The notes below the pieces were generated by a model that searched no databases, had not been told where the DNA came from, and saw only the letters and a program-made list of their open reading frames with translations. The translations under genes were made by a program, and so were the position numbers. DNA of 64,000 nt from positions 1 through 64,000 of the forward strand of contig CAICTM010000140.1 in assembly GCA_903772945.1 (NCBI GenBank), read 5' to 3'. The DNA comes from Seminavis robusta (taxonomy: Eukaryota; Bacillariophyta; Bacillariophyceae; Naviculales; Naviculaceae). Shown here piece after piece: positions 1 to 11,417 of the stretch (the first letter of the stretch is position 1; every line of letters begins with the position of its first letter).

Positions 1-1166
1 CAGAGAGAGATCTATATCAGCATGTTGATATTCATTGACTTTGAGTTGCACTTTCATCGTGTCGGTTGTTTCCCCCATCAGGTGAATGTTTAGATGCGCC
101 GCAAATCTCTCGCTTTTAAAAGTCGTTTTTCCATGTGTGTTTTGCCGACTTGCCCTGAAACCATCCGAGAACTTTTTTGTTGGACTCATTGAGCTGGTGT
201 GTGGCCATGATGAATTTGCCTTCCTTTAGGAACTGCGAAAACAGGTTGTGCTCTCTGAGTGCTTTGAGGTCTGGGGTAATCTTGTCCGATGCAATGTAGA
301 AGCTGAAGCTAACTTTTGTTTGTTGTTTTCCCGACGTTCCCAGTCTGTGCTTTTACGTCCAGGTGTTTCTTGAGGAAGTCTGTTTTCTTATTGGCAAGGG
401 CTGAGACTCCAATTCCATTCTTTTCGTCATTGTTGTGTGGCAGGATGATTGCTTTTGGGTCGATGGAGGCTATGATTTTGAACATGCTTGGAAGGTCTGT
501 GGACTCAAGGCACATTCGTCTTTCTTGCCAAATCTGAGCATGATGACTCCAGTTCGGTACTGTCTGTCTTCTTCAGGAAATGAGACTCCACTCGATTTTC
601 CTTCTTTGCTTTTGCGACCCCGGACTTCAGTGAAACCTTCATCGGGGCCTTTGGTTCCCATGGCAAATTCTTTTCTTGCTTTTGCTTCTGCCCAGCGTTT
701 CATTTCTTCTTCGGTAGGCATCATCATACCAGGCACAAATGCTGCTGCTGCTTTCACTGCTGCTGCTTCTTGGCTCCCTCCTCAGCTGGTTTCTCGGTCA
801 ATTTGCTCATTTTCCTTCGTTCCCACTCCCATAAATTCAGATAAATTATTTCTGAGGCTTGTCACCTTGGTTTCCTGGAATGCCGGTTTCATTTTTGATG
901 ACCCCGCGGCCTTGCTGTTGCTAGTGTTCCTCCTGCTGAATGGCAGATGCCGATTTCTCTGCTTCCTTCTCGTTATCTCCCATGATATCTTCAACGGACT
1001 CACTTGGTGGGTATCCTAACACAGTGCTTTGCTTGAATGGAGCTGGGAACAGTCTTCTGAGCAGATTGGCAGAGGTCGATGTCGCCGAATGCCGTGATGT
1101 CCACCGTTGCTTCCAAATCTTCTTGTTTCTCGTCGAATTTTCAACCAGTTGTCTCGGTACTTGCAC
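1..1166 (-). mobile_element. Broken diatom mobile-element protein, 5' part
   Basis: Read on the minus strand, several frames together cover a protein whose order of segments (a charged N-terminal region, a stretch containing FKIIASIDPKAIILP, then one containing KVSFSFYIASDK) resembles a protein I associate with diatom retroelements. The family assignment is from memory and is weak. The element runs off the left edge of the window, so its other parts are not visible. It is a broken fossil with several breaks, and I see no terminal repeats. The age is unclear, but the frames are still readable, so it is probably not very old. Confidence 0.4.
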
Positions 1167-1503
1167 CAGGGCCTTTACTTGAGATAACAGTGAGGTTTCC
1201 TTGCTCCTTTTCCTCTGAAACGATGTCGTATTAGTTCGCAGTTTTGTCAGTTTTGTCAGTTTGTACTGTTTTACTATAGGGACCTAGAAAAAGACTTAAC
1301 GTCTTCCCAATTCCGATATCTGTCCTTTCGAAACAAAAACCGATATAGACGCTGTGTATCTATAACGGATATATAGGTATGGGGGAGAAGACAGGTTGCA
1401 CACCTGAAGAATTTCGAGGCCTCAAAAGAATCATCCCTTCCTATACCTGTGTACAACACCTCGGAAGACAGGGTGCGAATCCTCACTAACTGTCCCCCAT
1501 GGT
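1167..1503. other. Intergenic stretch
   Basis: There is no supported gene. The stretch separates the broken mobile element from the 3' end of synthetase copy 1, and it contains a short direct repeat of CAGTTTTGT near 1240-1260. I see nothing else in it. Confidence 0.6.
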
Positions 1504-4500
1504 TTAGATGCCAATCGTCTCCCTGGGCACGCCAGCACCATCATTTGCCTGCAAGAATACCTTCCATGGACCATTCTCTTCCCCAGCAACTACCGAGCCA
1601 GCAACAGCAAAGCATCCAGGATGCACAACACCAGACACATAGGTGTCATTGATTGTTAGCCCCTTCCCATCAATGTAGTGACCATTCAAGCTGGAGCCGT
1701 CAATAATGGTGCATCCTGTGTAATGCAGCTTCCCACACTCATAGAGTGTGTTTCCAAAGTACCACAACTCCCCATCAACTTCAGCTCCCATGAGGCGAGC
1801 AAAGTAGGCAAACATGGGTGTGCCATAGAGAAGGTACACAAGCCAGTTTTGATTGCGGAAAATCCAGACATGGTTGAGGTAGATCCCAAAAAGATTAAAT
1901 TGAAGATGGTTGGGCAAGACCAATAGCAACCTTTCAACTGCCCATGTCAAGAGAAGCCATAGGAGCAATTGCAGGATGAAGGCAGCTGCCAAACCACAGG
2001 ATGTGACCATGATGGAAGAGCTCTTGGTTGCAACAAGACCCAGTTCGAAGGCAGGAATTAGGGAGGCAAACAGGACCACATTCAACAGCATCTGTGCCAC
2101 TTCTGGAAGAATCAAATTCATTTTCATGGGCTGCCCTGATTGGTTCAAGTCATAGATACTGTCAGGTACATTGGTCCTTGGAGGGACTGTGGATTGCATG
2201 ATCTTGACACCTGCATGCAGATTGATGTTGTAGCCCACACTGCTGTTGATGATCTCTACCTTGGAGTTCCCTTTCTTGCTAAAGTCAAGTGAAATAGTTG
2301 CCACAAATGACTCTCTGATCTTCACAAAATCAACTTTTGAGGGTGGGAAGATGAAGTACGGATTGTCAGGCCCTGATTCCATGTCAATATCAAGACCATG
2401 CACGAAAAGAATTAAGTTCCAAAGTCTGGACTGGCCAGTGAAAGGAGCAAGAGTCCAAGCTGCAATCCGAAAGTGGAAGTCACATGCCCAATTGGTTGCC
2501 CGGCGATAGAGTGTTCCTTCGTATTCATCAGATGGGTCTCGTTTCCCAATCAGTACCCATTTCAGAGCAATGCTTGTAAGAAGTGCAAGTAGGGAGGAGA
2601 CAGGAACCAGAAAAATCCAATGTACTATTGTAGCATAGCGCCAATCAGGCAAGATTGAGTTCAGTGAGACATGGACCAAGAATGAGAGGGCAAAGAAATG
2701 ATAGGCTTCAAGGACCATCCAGAATATCTTGAAGATATCCAACATGGACTCTTCCAAATGGAGTGATTCTTGATGTTCAAAGGAGCCAGCATTGTATGCT
2801 GGATTTCCCTGGGCAAGGACACCGTCTGGTACAATGGCTCCTTCATCAACAACAGACAGTTTCTCCACCTTGCTGCCATCTCCAATTTTGGCCCCAGGGC
2901 TGACCATGCCAGAGATCTTGCAGTTCTTTCCTACAACAATGGGATAGAACGTTATCTTGGGGTTGGCATCTCTATTTGCATGAGAGAACTTCCGGCTCTT
3001 CATAGGGTGACTAATGACACTATTGTCACCAATTGTAACAAGGTCAAACTCGCGAATATGGGATTCGATCTTTGCAGACCATGCCAGGTCTGCTCCAAGC
3101 ACTTTATAGAAGATCCAAATGAACTTTGTCTCCAAAAGAAACTGTCCAACAAGTGATTCCCAAATATCCAGGATCCTATCAACAAACCACCAGCAAACAA
3201 AGTTCCATGATAAGAGCTCAAATTGCTGAGATTGATATTTCCTGACAACAGCAACCTTGCAGATTACCACAATCACTGAAAAAGACAGAATGAATAGAGG
3301 AAAGACCAGAGGCAAGAGCACCCAAAAGACCAACCCGCGGCACTCCCCTTCTTCATTTAAGTCACAGTTCCCCAGTACCCAGGTGACAAGAAAGTAGGAT
3401 GGCACAACTGAGGCAAAGAGCAAGAGCAGAATGGCCAATATTCCAGTTGTTTGGATCACTCCAACAAGTAGTAGGCTTAGACTTGACCCCGATGAGTTCC
3501 AAAGGAAGCCAGGGTGATCACACAAGTCTTGCGTAGGGAAACTCTCACCCTCTGATGTCGTGAGGAAGACTGCAAGAGCCTTGGGTGTTGGATAGAGCTG
3601 TTCAAAGTTGGGTGAGAGTACAACAAACAACTCCTCTTCTACTCTGCTCCTCAGCTCAGCACTCTTAAGAGATGTGAGTCCATTCTCAGCCCATGATTTT
3701 GATGTGTCAATATGTGACCCAAAGACAGACATGATTATATTGTCATATCTTATGGAGAAGTCAGCTGGGTCTGTAGCTCCGGCACCAGATTTAGAGGCAT
3801 TGATATCAGAGTTTGGGTTGGTTGTCTGGGCTTTCTGGTTTTCACTTCCCCATTGGTCAAACAGGGAGAGCCAATCTTCTTCATTGAGTGTCATTCCTTT
3901 GTCATTGCCAAGTGGTGGGTGGGAGTATCCAAGTTCTTGAGCCCAAGAAAGGTTGAGCCTTCCAAAGATCTCAAGTGCTCTTCTTGACAAGATTGATTGG
4001 GTGTAATACTTTGGAGAAGTTGTTTTCCTTCCTATAGTCTGTAGAACCAGATACAAGCTTGTTGTCCTGGCATAAAAGAAACTTGCATTGACATCTCCAA
4101 TGATGCAAGGTAGCAGCAATTTGGATGCCATCCAAGTGGAGGAGTCCTTATCTGCAGACCCTGCAAAAGCAAAAAAAGAAAATGATGTGTTAGGTTGAAT
4201 CCACTCTGAGACATGAACAAACAAAAAAACTTACAGGAAACAAAATGCATGTTCCAAGCAATGTAGAGATCATTCCATGTACTGCTTTGAGGCTCAAGCA
4301 AAGCCATCATAGATTGGGTCCTTGCTGTCAACAGGGGATAGGAAGCTAGCAGCCTACCAACTTCCGAATTGTCCTTCAGTCCATTACTCTTTTCAAGCCA
4401 GACAGCCTCCAACAAATTCAAACATTGAAGGTCGTTGAGTTTCTCTAGCTGATTCTCAATTCCTGGTCCTTCAGGAGATCGTAAGCTCTGTACTAAAAGG

Positions 4501-5135
4501 TTTAATTGTGCAAGGATGGACCTGTTCTTGATCCAAAGGAAGAATGGCCACTTTCCATACATTGAGTCTTTCTCTGGGAGGTTCAGCATCTCTTGTAGCT
4601 CCACTGGAACTGACCGATCATTCTGCGTCTGAGCCTCCCACGCAGCATCATTCTGCAACTTATGTTGCATGCACTTCAGGTTATCCATCAAGAAGGTTGT
4701 CACCCATTGAAGCACAAAGATTTGATGCACAAGTTTAGAAAGGAAACACGTCCTATCATCAATTAAAATCCAGTCAGGATTTTCACTGAGAGTCTTGGCA
4801 AGTTGGCAGATGGTTGGGTATTTGTCCTCAAGATGCTGCAGGATTTGGGAGCACATTTCTTGCATTGCAGCTGTTGTCTTGGTGGCTTTGGACCAAGCTT
4901 CATCCATGCCAGAGACCCCAGAAAGATGAAGTTCCAAGAAATACTCATCCAACTTGCTGGGATCGCACTCTACAGCATGAACAGCTTCAACAGCTTGGCT
5001 GGGTATGGCATTTGTTTGGCTAAGGTCATTATCAGGAAGCTCAAGAGATCCAAATGGAAGTGTTATTGATCTTCTCCTGATTTCATGTTGAGTTCCTTCT
5101 GACAAATAGAACTCGCTGCTTGTAACCCCATTCAT
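1504..5135 (-). CDS. Open 3' half of synthetase copy 1: linker, carrier domain, Pls-like membrane region
   Basis: The model is complement(join(1504..4160,4235..5135)), 1,185 aa, starting at the ATG of MNGVTSSEF. The intron has GT-AG ends and is confirmed by copy 2, where the same junction gives FVSW-SADKDSSTW. Residues 1 to about 290 are helical with no known domain. A carrier domain follows with the phosphopantetheine site ENGLTSLKS (Ser). After that come about six membrane segments, interleaved with hexapeptide-like beta-helix stretches (for example VVGKNCKISGMVSPGAKIGD and the C-terminal DGKGLTINDTYVSGVVHPG). This order matches the terminal domain of Pls-type non-ribosomal peptide synthetases as I know it; the match is by pattern, not by search. 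The substrate is unknown. It is uncertain whether this half is expressed alone, but absence of any break over 1,185 codons beside a ruined ligase is unusual. Confidence 0.6.
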
Positions 5136-6913
5136 TGCAAAGCTGTGCTCAAGGAAAGAGCTCCTCTTGAAAGACGATACCTTTGCTTGGATAGGAGATA
5201 GCTTTGCCTGTCGTTGGAATCTTAGGAGAACATCAGACGCCTTCCAATCACCAGCAAAAGTGGTCTGCCGGATCTCACTTCTCTTCAGCTTGCCAGAGGT
5301 GGTTTTTGGTGTTACACCCAACTTCAGAACAACAACATCTGAGACAAGAAGCCCATGCACCTGAGATACATGATTGGATATCTGAACAGCCAAATCTTCA
5401 TTTGCTGACTTGTCAAAACCTTTTCGGCCCTCCACTGTGATACCGACACTGTCCTCCCCATGTTGGAAGGCAGTGGTCCTGCCTGGGCGGATGACATCAC
5501 TAAAGAGATCATCAATAGAGAGCTCCACATCAGTTGGATAGTAGTTCTTTCCATTTATAATGATGACATCCTTGACCCTCCCAGTAACGTAGAGCTGTCC
5601 ATCAACAACCTTGCCCAAGTCACCAGTATCAAGCCAGCTTCCATCATAGCCTGGTAAGACTTTTGCGAAGGTGAAAGGTAAGTAAGCTCAGGTTGTCCAT
5701 AGTAACCAGCAGCACACGGGGCGATGGGCCCAGATACTCCAACCTGTCCATCCTCAACTCTTTGCCATCCTGGACAATTCGAGCTTGAGGGTTGGGGAGT
5801 CAACTTCTCCACAGCAACAAGCCCCTCAGAGTCAGGTATGCAGAGCCAGCAGTGAGGAACACGACAGATTAGCAAGTATAGATGTTGTATCATGCTCTGG
5901 TTTGATGGAGAGGTCTTTGCTGCTGCTTCCACAACATGATCTTGGGCAGGTTCCCCCAAACATGGCTCGCTTCACGCAACTCCAGTTGCAGTTCGATTGG
6001 CCTGCTCCAAACGTTTCAGGAGCAGGGCATAGGCAAAGTTTGGGGCACAGGTAAGGTTTGCCTGATAGTGCTCCACCATGTCAGTCCAAAGCAGTGGATT
6101 GACCACAAAATCCAGCGGTGATGCCATGACAAGTGAAGTTCCAGCAAAGAGGGTAGTCATGAAGCCGCCACAAGCCCCATTCTGTGGAGCAAAAGGAAAT
6201 ACAAAAGTGAGAGGATTGTGGCTTTTAAAAATTCAGTATTGGAACAACAAATTAGCTTACATGGTATTGTGGGACCCACAAGGCTGCCAGTGTAGAGCCA
6301 GCATTGGAAGCATTTACACCAGACATGGCAGAAATAGCAATGCAATTTTCTGCAAGATTTTTGTGACTGATCATGACTCTTTGGGGCGACCAGTATGCTG
6401 ATGTACTGGATGAAGCAAATGTCTTCTGGTTCCGGCAAAGGTCTATATCTTTGGCTTGCTGGGGTTCCGTTTCTTGATTGTTAGCTTGTCGGTCCAACCA
6501 AGTGACACCAGTCTTGAGAGGACCCGCGCAGTCATCCGCAGACAAACGTGTTGTGTGTAGAGAACTTGGCTCCGGCATCCTCAGCAAATCTAGCGGAACT
6601 TTGGCATATCTGTTTTGAGCTGATTGGGGTTGGGCGGATAGATGGAACATGGAATAACTCCAATCTTCATGGCTCCAAACATGCCAGCCAAGAACTCAAG
6701 ACCAAATGGATAGGCAATCATGACACGATCTCCCTTTTGGCATCCCAATTTGAGGAGACGAACTGCCACGGCATTGGATTGACCTTCCAGCTGTTTGAAC
6801 GTCATCTTGTCTTGTTCCTCACACACGGTATCAACCCAAATAAAAACTACCCTGTCAGGGGTCTCCGTAGCACGATGGCTGAGGGCCTGGAGGATGGTGG
6901 AGAAGGATTTCAT
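1504..6913 (-). pseudogene. FAAL - carrier - Pls-like membrane synthetase, copy 1 (ligase half broken)
   Basis: By comparison with copy 2 at 55705-64000 this locus encodes, in order, an adenylating ligase, a helical linker, a phosphopantetheine carrier domain and a membrane/left-handed beta-helix region. The ligase resembles fatty-acyl-AMP ligases: the spliced sequence would give the FAAL-type YHDMGL motif, and the C-lobe has DVIIINGKNYYPTDVE. Between about 5620 and 6600 the frame is broken at least five times. Examples are an extra base after MPKFR near 6590, loss of part of the AMP-binding P-loop (copy 2 has YTSGSTGRPKGVMISH), single-base losses near 5960 and 5995, and a net 2-nt gain near 5670. 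An intron near 6185-6265 is shared with copy 2. From 5618 down to 1504 the frame is open across one 74-nt intron (4161-4234). I regard it as a pseudogene for ligase activity; the open 3' part is listed separately. Confidence 0.8.
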
Positions 6914-7579
6914 TTTGGCTTAATTGTTGAGTTCTAATTTTGTGCCATCTAACCTCTTGTTAGTGGAGAACGTTGTCAGTTTGGATGCTGCGTCAATCGT
7001 CGTGGACGATCGTTGAGTTCCAATTTTTGCATGTACTTTCTATTTTTGCTGTCACTCGATCATCGTTTCGTTGGCTGCTGAGTGGCCCTACTAGTGCGTC
7101 GACCAGATCGACTGACGACGCACGATCGATTGGCTGCGTTCGAATCGGATCTCAATATCTCAATCCACGATTGATCATTCCTGCATATCTGAAATTGCAC
7201 CCAGGCACTCAAATTGCGTAAGTCCTCGTTGCACCCTCTAAGTGACATTTCAGCGTGCGCGTGAGATTTAAGTACATCGCACAAAACGGTTTAATTTGAG
7301 ATCTGTTAAACAAAGAAATGGTTGTTTCGGGAGCGCCAGCACTGCTTTGCCACGATACCAGCAGTCATCCTTTTGGACTTGTGACTTCTAAAGTTCTAAA
7401 GTCTCAAGAGGTGAACGGATCTTTGGGAATTTGTTCCTAATTTTGTCTTGCTTCGAGCATGACAACAAAAAAAGAAGTGGAAGAGAGCATTGATAGCATA
7501 GCCAGCACGTAGTCACGTTGTCGCTGCGTTTCTCATTCTGCTTGGTCAAGGCTTCTACCAATACTGAGTATAGTCAGCC
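6914..7579. other. Intergenic stretch between divergent genes
   Basis: This lies between the start of synthetase copy 1 (minus) and the two-repeat gene (plus), so it should contain both promoters. It is rich in short GATC/CGATCG and GTCGAC-type palindromes near 6990-7140. I see no open frame that looks coding. Confidence 0.55.
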
Positions 7580-8650
7580 ATGACAACGCCATCCGGCCAA
7601 GAAGAAGGAGGAGAAGACAGCAAGCCACAGGATGTCACCCACACAGAGACAAAGCTAGAAGAGGCGTTTCATCCCGATGAACCCGGCGGTTGTCCCGAGG
7701 AAATCTCAGAAGGTGCTACTGTGGTGGCCAAGGGCAACCATGTGGTCCCTGCCGGTGTTGCAGTGGAAGAACTCAAGAACTACGGTGGCCAAAAGGATTT
7801 GAAGAATCTCTGCCCGGATTCCGTCCGTGACTGGTTGACCAGGAAGGAGTTGTGGCATGTCTACGACAAGTTCGTCGACTCTGTCGTGGCGGATCGCAGT
7901 ACCCGAGGACCGCTGGGCAAATGGAAGGATGCGCAGTTCATTTCCGTTCTGGATCAGTTTCGCGATGACTTTGCCGAGCAGGGCGTCAAAGTGGCCCTCT
8001 GTAAGCGACGATCTGGGAGTGGGACCTTTCGGTGGTTGGAATTTATTGATCGAACGGTGGCCGGCGATTATGTACCTCAATTTGATGTGGCCAATCTTTC
8101 CGGACAAGTCATCAATACCTGCTACACAAAACTTGAATTCCCCAATGGTGTGGCCGTGGAAGAACTCAAACAATGGCGTGGCCGTGAAAGGTTGAAAGAG
8201 AAAATTCCCATTCAAGTGGAGAAAATGTTGCAAGAACACAATCTGATGGAGGAATATCATCAGATGGTCAATCATTGCATTGAGGCGGGATGTGGAGCCA
8301 AGTTCAAGATGTGGAACATTGACAAACTCAAAGAAATTATGCTGATCTATCAACCCATGTTTGCCGAAAAGGGTGTGGATGTCTTTGTCAGTCACAAGCA
8401 GGAATATGTCTCTCATGGCCAATATGGTGGACACAACGAATATTTTCGCTGGATTGAATTTGGTAAGTCCGTACTGGTACATGTACGAGAAAAAGGACCT
8501 GTTATTCCAGCAAATCAACTCACTTAGTAGCCGTATTCTCGGCTACGTTTTGTTGTGTTCCCTCACCACTCAGTGGATCGCAAGAAACAACCCAACTATC
8601 ATCCTCAGCGGGATGCAGAGTCCAAGAAGCAAGTTTGTGTCATCTCCTAA
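7580..8650 (+). CDS. Two-repeat protein of unknown function, copy 1
   Basis: The model is join(7580..8462,8574..8650), 319 aa, starting at the ATG of MTTPSGQEE. An acidic, probably disordered N-terminus of about 55 residues is followed by two divergent repeats of about 100 residues. Each begins GVAVEELK and ends in a RWxEF segment (FRWLEFID near residue 155, FRWIEFG near residue 294). Within each repeat the order is the same: a KxL..KIP/LCP helix, a long helical stretch, then a F(A/V)E(K/Q)GV(K/D)V strand. I do not recognise the family. The intron is supported by its paralogue at 10384-11417, which has the same donor (TTTG|GTAAGT) and the same acceptor before TGGATCGCAAG; without splicing the frame runs into unlike tails. 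The two copies face each other. Confidence 0.75.
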
Positions 8651-8872
8651 TCACTAGGTACCCATCTTATGGATGGCAGTGACATTGCCATCCTGAATCG
8701 GGATGTGCGTTTTGGGGGTGATGGAGTTATCTTGTCCCCACGTATGCGGCTTGTGGAGTCCCAAAGTTTGATTGATGCGATGACACAGTTAGTTAGTTAC
8801 ACCAAATACCAAAATTACATGCTCAGCGGACGCCGGTAGATGCGGTAGTAGTAATGAGCGTAGGTAGTATGG

Positions 8873-9505
8873 TCATTTCATGGTCAAGATCATGATGATC
8901 AAACCGGTTGGAGCAAATACGTGCCAGGCAGCATGACAAAGAGCAAATCCTGCAATATCCTTGGCTGCTTTACGTGTCCATTCCAAGGCAAACGCCGCAC
9001 TGGACAGGATTGCTCCAAAAAGATAGACCATAATTCCTGCCAAGTATTGGTCTAGAGCGTTCATGAGCAGCACTAGAAGACTGCTGCAAGTAAAGAGTAT
9101 CCCACACAGAGCACATATTCGGTCGGTCGGATGCCACCAGGAGAGACGATCAATATATACCGTGTCGGAACAGTGCGTGACGAATCCCTGAAGGATAAAG
9201 TAAATTCCAAAGGGTGTCCAGGGGTAGTAGAACGACGATACAGCCCGTCGGAGGGTATCGTCGTGTACAAGGAGGACAATTCCCGCGGCAGAATAGAAAA
9301 AGGAAGATGCCACATACAGGATCAGTATCCAGGGATGAACTGCACCGTCTTTGGCTTGCTGTTTCCACGAAGGATCCACATTCTTTTGCCGTCGGAAAAT
9401 TGTCAGCTGCCGCAGTAGCATCTCCGTGGGAGACATTTCCTCATAGTTGTGATCAAAACCAGCATCCTTCTGGTTATCAATACAATTATTGGTATCAGCA
9501 CGCAT
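8873..9505 (-). CDS. Multi-span membrane protein, possibly CREST-like hydrolase
   Basis: 210 aa, starting at MRADTNNCID. Residues 1-55 are polar. Hydrophobic segments lie near 58-80, 96-110, 129-150, 154-174 and 184-208. Conserved-looking polar residues sit at membrane borders: H111 and D114 (HCSD), H125 and D128 (HPTD), and H191-x3-H195 (HAAWH) in the last span. That spacing of His/Asp with a final HxxxH recalls the CREST superfamily (alkaline ceramidases, PAQR, TMEM8), whose members bind a metal through such residues. It has fewer spans than the usual seven, so the assignment is only a suggestion. The gene lies between the two inverted two-repeat genes. Confidence 0.6.
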   Translation of the reverse strand: MRADTNNCIDNQKDAGFDHNYEEMSPTEMLLRQLTIFRRQKNVDPSWKQQAKDGAVHPWILILYVASSFFYSAAGIVLLVHDDTLRRAVSSFYYPWTPFGIYFILQGFVTHCSDTVYIDRLSWWHPTDRICALCGILFTCSSLLVLLMNALDQYLAGIMVYLFGAILSSAAFALEWTRKAAKDIAGFALCHAAWHVFAPTGLIIMILTMK

Positions 9506-9637
9506 GTTCCCTCTTTCTTCTCATAAGGATCTGTTCGATGTCGCTTTTGCCGGGATGGATCTTTCACGTCTATGGCTGTTGTCACGGATCATGAGATTGC
9601 CGAATCGGGATTGGAGGCATCGATTAAGAAACTAACA

Positions 9638-9709
9638 TCCGTCATAGTATAGTGGCTAGTATCCCCGCCTGTCACGCGGGAGACCAGGGTTCGATTCCCT
9701 GTGACGGAG
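9638..9709 (+). tRNA. trnD-GUC: tRNA-Asp (GTC anticodon)
   Basis: A 72-nt cloverleaf is readable. The acceptor stem is TCCGTCA with TGACGGA and discriminator G. The anticodon stem is CCCGC with GCGGG around the loop CTGTCAC, giving anticodon GTC. The T arm is CAGGG-TTCGATT-CCCTG. The TTCGA(T)TCC B box and a TAGTATAGTGGCTAGTAT A-box/D-arm region are intact. No intron and no encoded CCA. Confidence 0.97.
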
Positions 9710-9717
9710 GCAATTTC

Positions 9718-9722
9718 TTTTT
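9718..9722 (+). terminator. RNA polymerase III oligo-T terminator of the tRNA
   Basis: A run of five T lies 9 nt after the tRNA 3' end, preceded by a TTT and a C. This is the usual polymerase III stop signal. Confidence 0.75.
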
Positions 9723-10383
9723 CTAGCTGGCTAGTTCGGACTACTATCTAGCTAGTATCCATACCGCGGTACCGGTCGGTTGCCTTCGACTCGCGACTCG
9801 ACTGTCACTCATAGAGTAGGCTCCCACTTTGCCGATGATGTTGTTTCCGCTCACTCCTCTTTCATGCATGTTACAACTGCAACATGACAGAGCCCTCTTG
9901 TTTGGATACTAGTACGGGTAGGCTGTTACAGCCATTTTCTTCCATTCCACGAATCGAGTCCATGACAACTTCTATCGGTGGACGGATCCAGGACCAATCG
10001 GTGGACGGCACGGAGCGTGCTTCTGTATTCCTCACCAATGACACACGATGACGACCATAACGCCACAACCGTTGTCATGCTGTCTGGCATGTATTTGCTG
10101 CGACGGGGTTGATCTACTGGTATTACTGTACATATTCATCTACCGGCCGGCCACGTCTACTGAGCCAGTTTGCTTATTTTGGTACCAACCCGTGGACCAA
10201 CAGCTAGCGTTTCTGGCATGAGGTCTACGGTAATTATTATGTTTTTGCCACTCCAAGGCCGTGTAGGGAGAAGTGCACTTGTATGTATTTCCTCCGAAAC
10301 CACATCCGGTGTCAGGCAGCAGTGGATGGTGATGTAACAGTGATCCAGAAGATGGGTACTCAGGAGATGACACACACTTTGAT

Positions 10384-11417
10384 TCAAACATTGGACTCTG
10401 CAGCACGCTGAGGGCGATAGTTGGGTTGTTTCTTGCGATCCACTGTTGAGTAGGGAGGAAATACCAAGAGGGAGCAGCAGGGAGCAGGTCAGAGGATACG
10501 AGTACTGTGAGTCGATGCTCGAATGGCAGGAGTTCCCCCTCCTGTGAAAGTATCAACTTACCAAATTCAATCCACCGATAGTAATAGGTCTGCCCACCAA
10601 ATAAGTCAAAGACATATTCATCCTTGTGACTGACAAAGATATCCACACCCTTTTTGGCAAACATGGGTTGATGTGTTGCCATAATCTCTCTGAGTTTGTC
10701 AACATTCCACCGTAAGTTGACACTTCCCTCCTTGATGCAATGATCCACCAACTGATGATATTCCTCCATCAGATTGTGGTCTTGCAACATTTTCTCCACA
10801 TGAACGGGAATTTTCTCTTTTAACTGTTTGCGCCCAAAGATTTGTTTGAGTTCCTCCACGGCCACGCCATTAGGGAATTTGAGCCGATATTTGACGGTCG
10901 TGATGACTTGTCCGGAACGATTGGCCACATCAAATTGAGGGACATAATCACTGGCCACCATTCGATCAATGAACTCCAACCAACGAAAGGTCCCACTTCC
11001 AGAGCATCGTTTACAGAGGGCCACCTTGACACCCTGCTTGGCAAAGTCATCCCGAAATAGATCGATCACAGAAATGAATTGAGCATCCTTCCACTTGCCC
11101 AGTGGTCCTCGGGTACTGCGATCTGCCACGACAGAGTCGACGAACTTGGCGTAGACATGCAACAAATTCTTGTGGGTCAACATGTCAAGGACGGAATCGG
11201 GACAGAGATTCTTCAAATCCTTTTCACCAGCGTAGTTCTTGAGTTCTTCCACCGCGACTCCAGCAGGGACCACATGACGACCCATGGCCACCACCATCGC
11301 ACCTTCCTCAGGAATAATGCCATCTTCATCAGGGTAATTCTCCTCTTGTAGCTTTGTCTCTGTGCAGGTGTCATCCTGTGGCTTGCTGTCTTCTTTCTGG
11401 TCGGATGGAGTTGTCAT
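10384..11417 (-). CDS. Two-repeat protein of unknown function, copy 2
   Basis: The model is complement(join(10384..10442,10562..11417)), 304 aa, starting at MTTPSDQKED. It is the inverted paralogue of the gene at 7580-8650, with the same acidic N-terminus, two GVAVEELK...RW(L/I)EF repeats and a final short exon reading VDRKKQPNYRPQRAAESNV. The second repeat carries YYYRWIEFGK. Unspliced, the frame would continue to 10140 with a tail that has no counterpart in the paralogue, so I prefer the spliced form. Sequence similarity to the other copy continues a few tens of bases past the stop codons (TACCCATCTT), which shows that the duplication included 3' flank. Function is unknown. Confidence 0.75.

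Noticed and set aside
10140-10383. A 120-residue C-terminal extension of two-repeat copy 2.
   Set aside because: The extension reads through an intron shared with the paralogue. The spliced form ends at 10384 with a tail matching copy 1.
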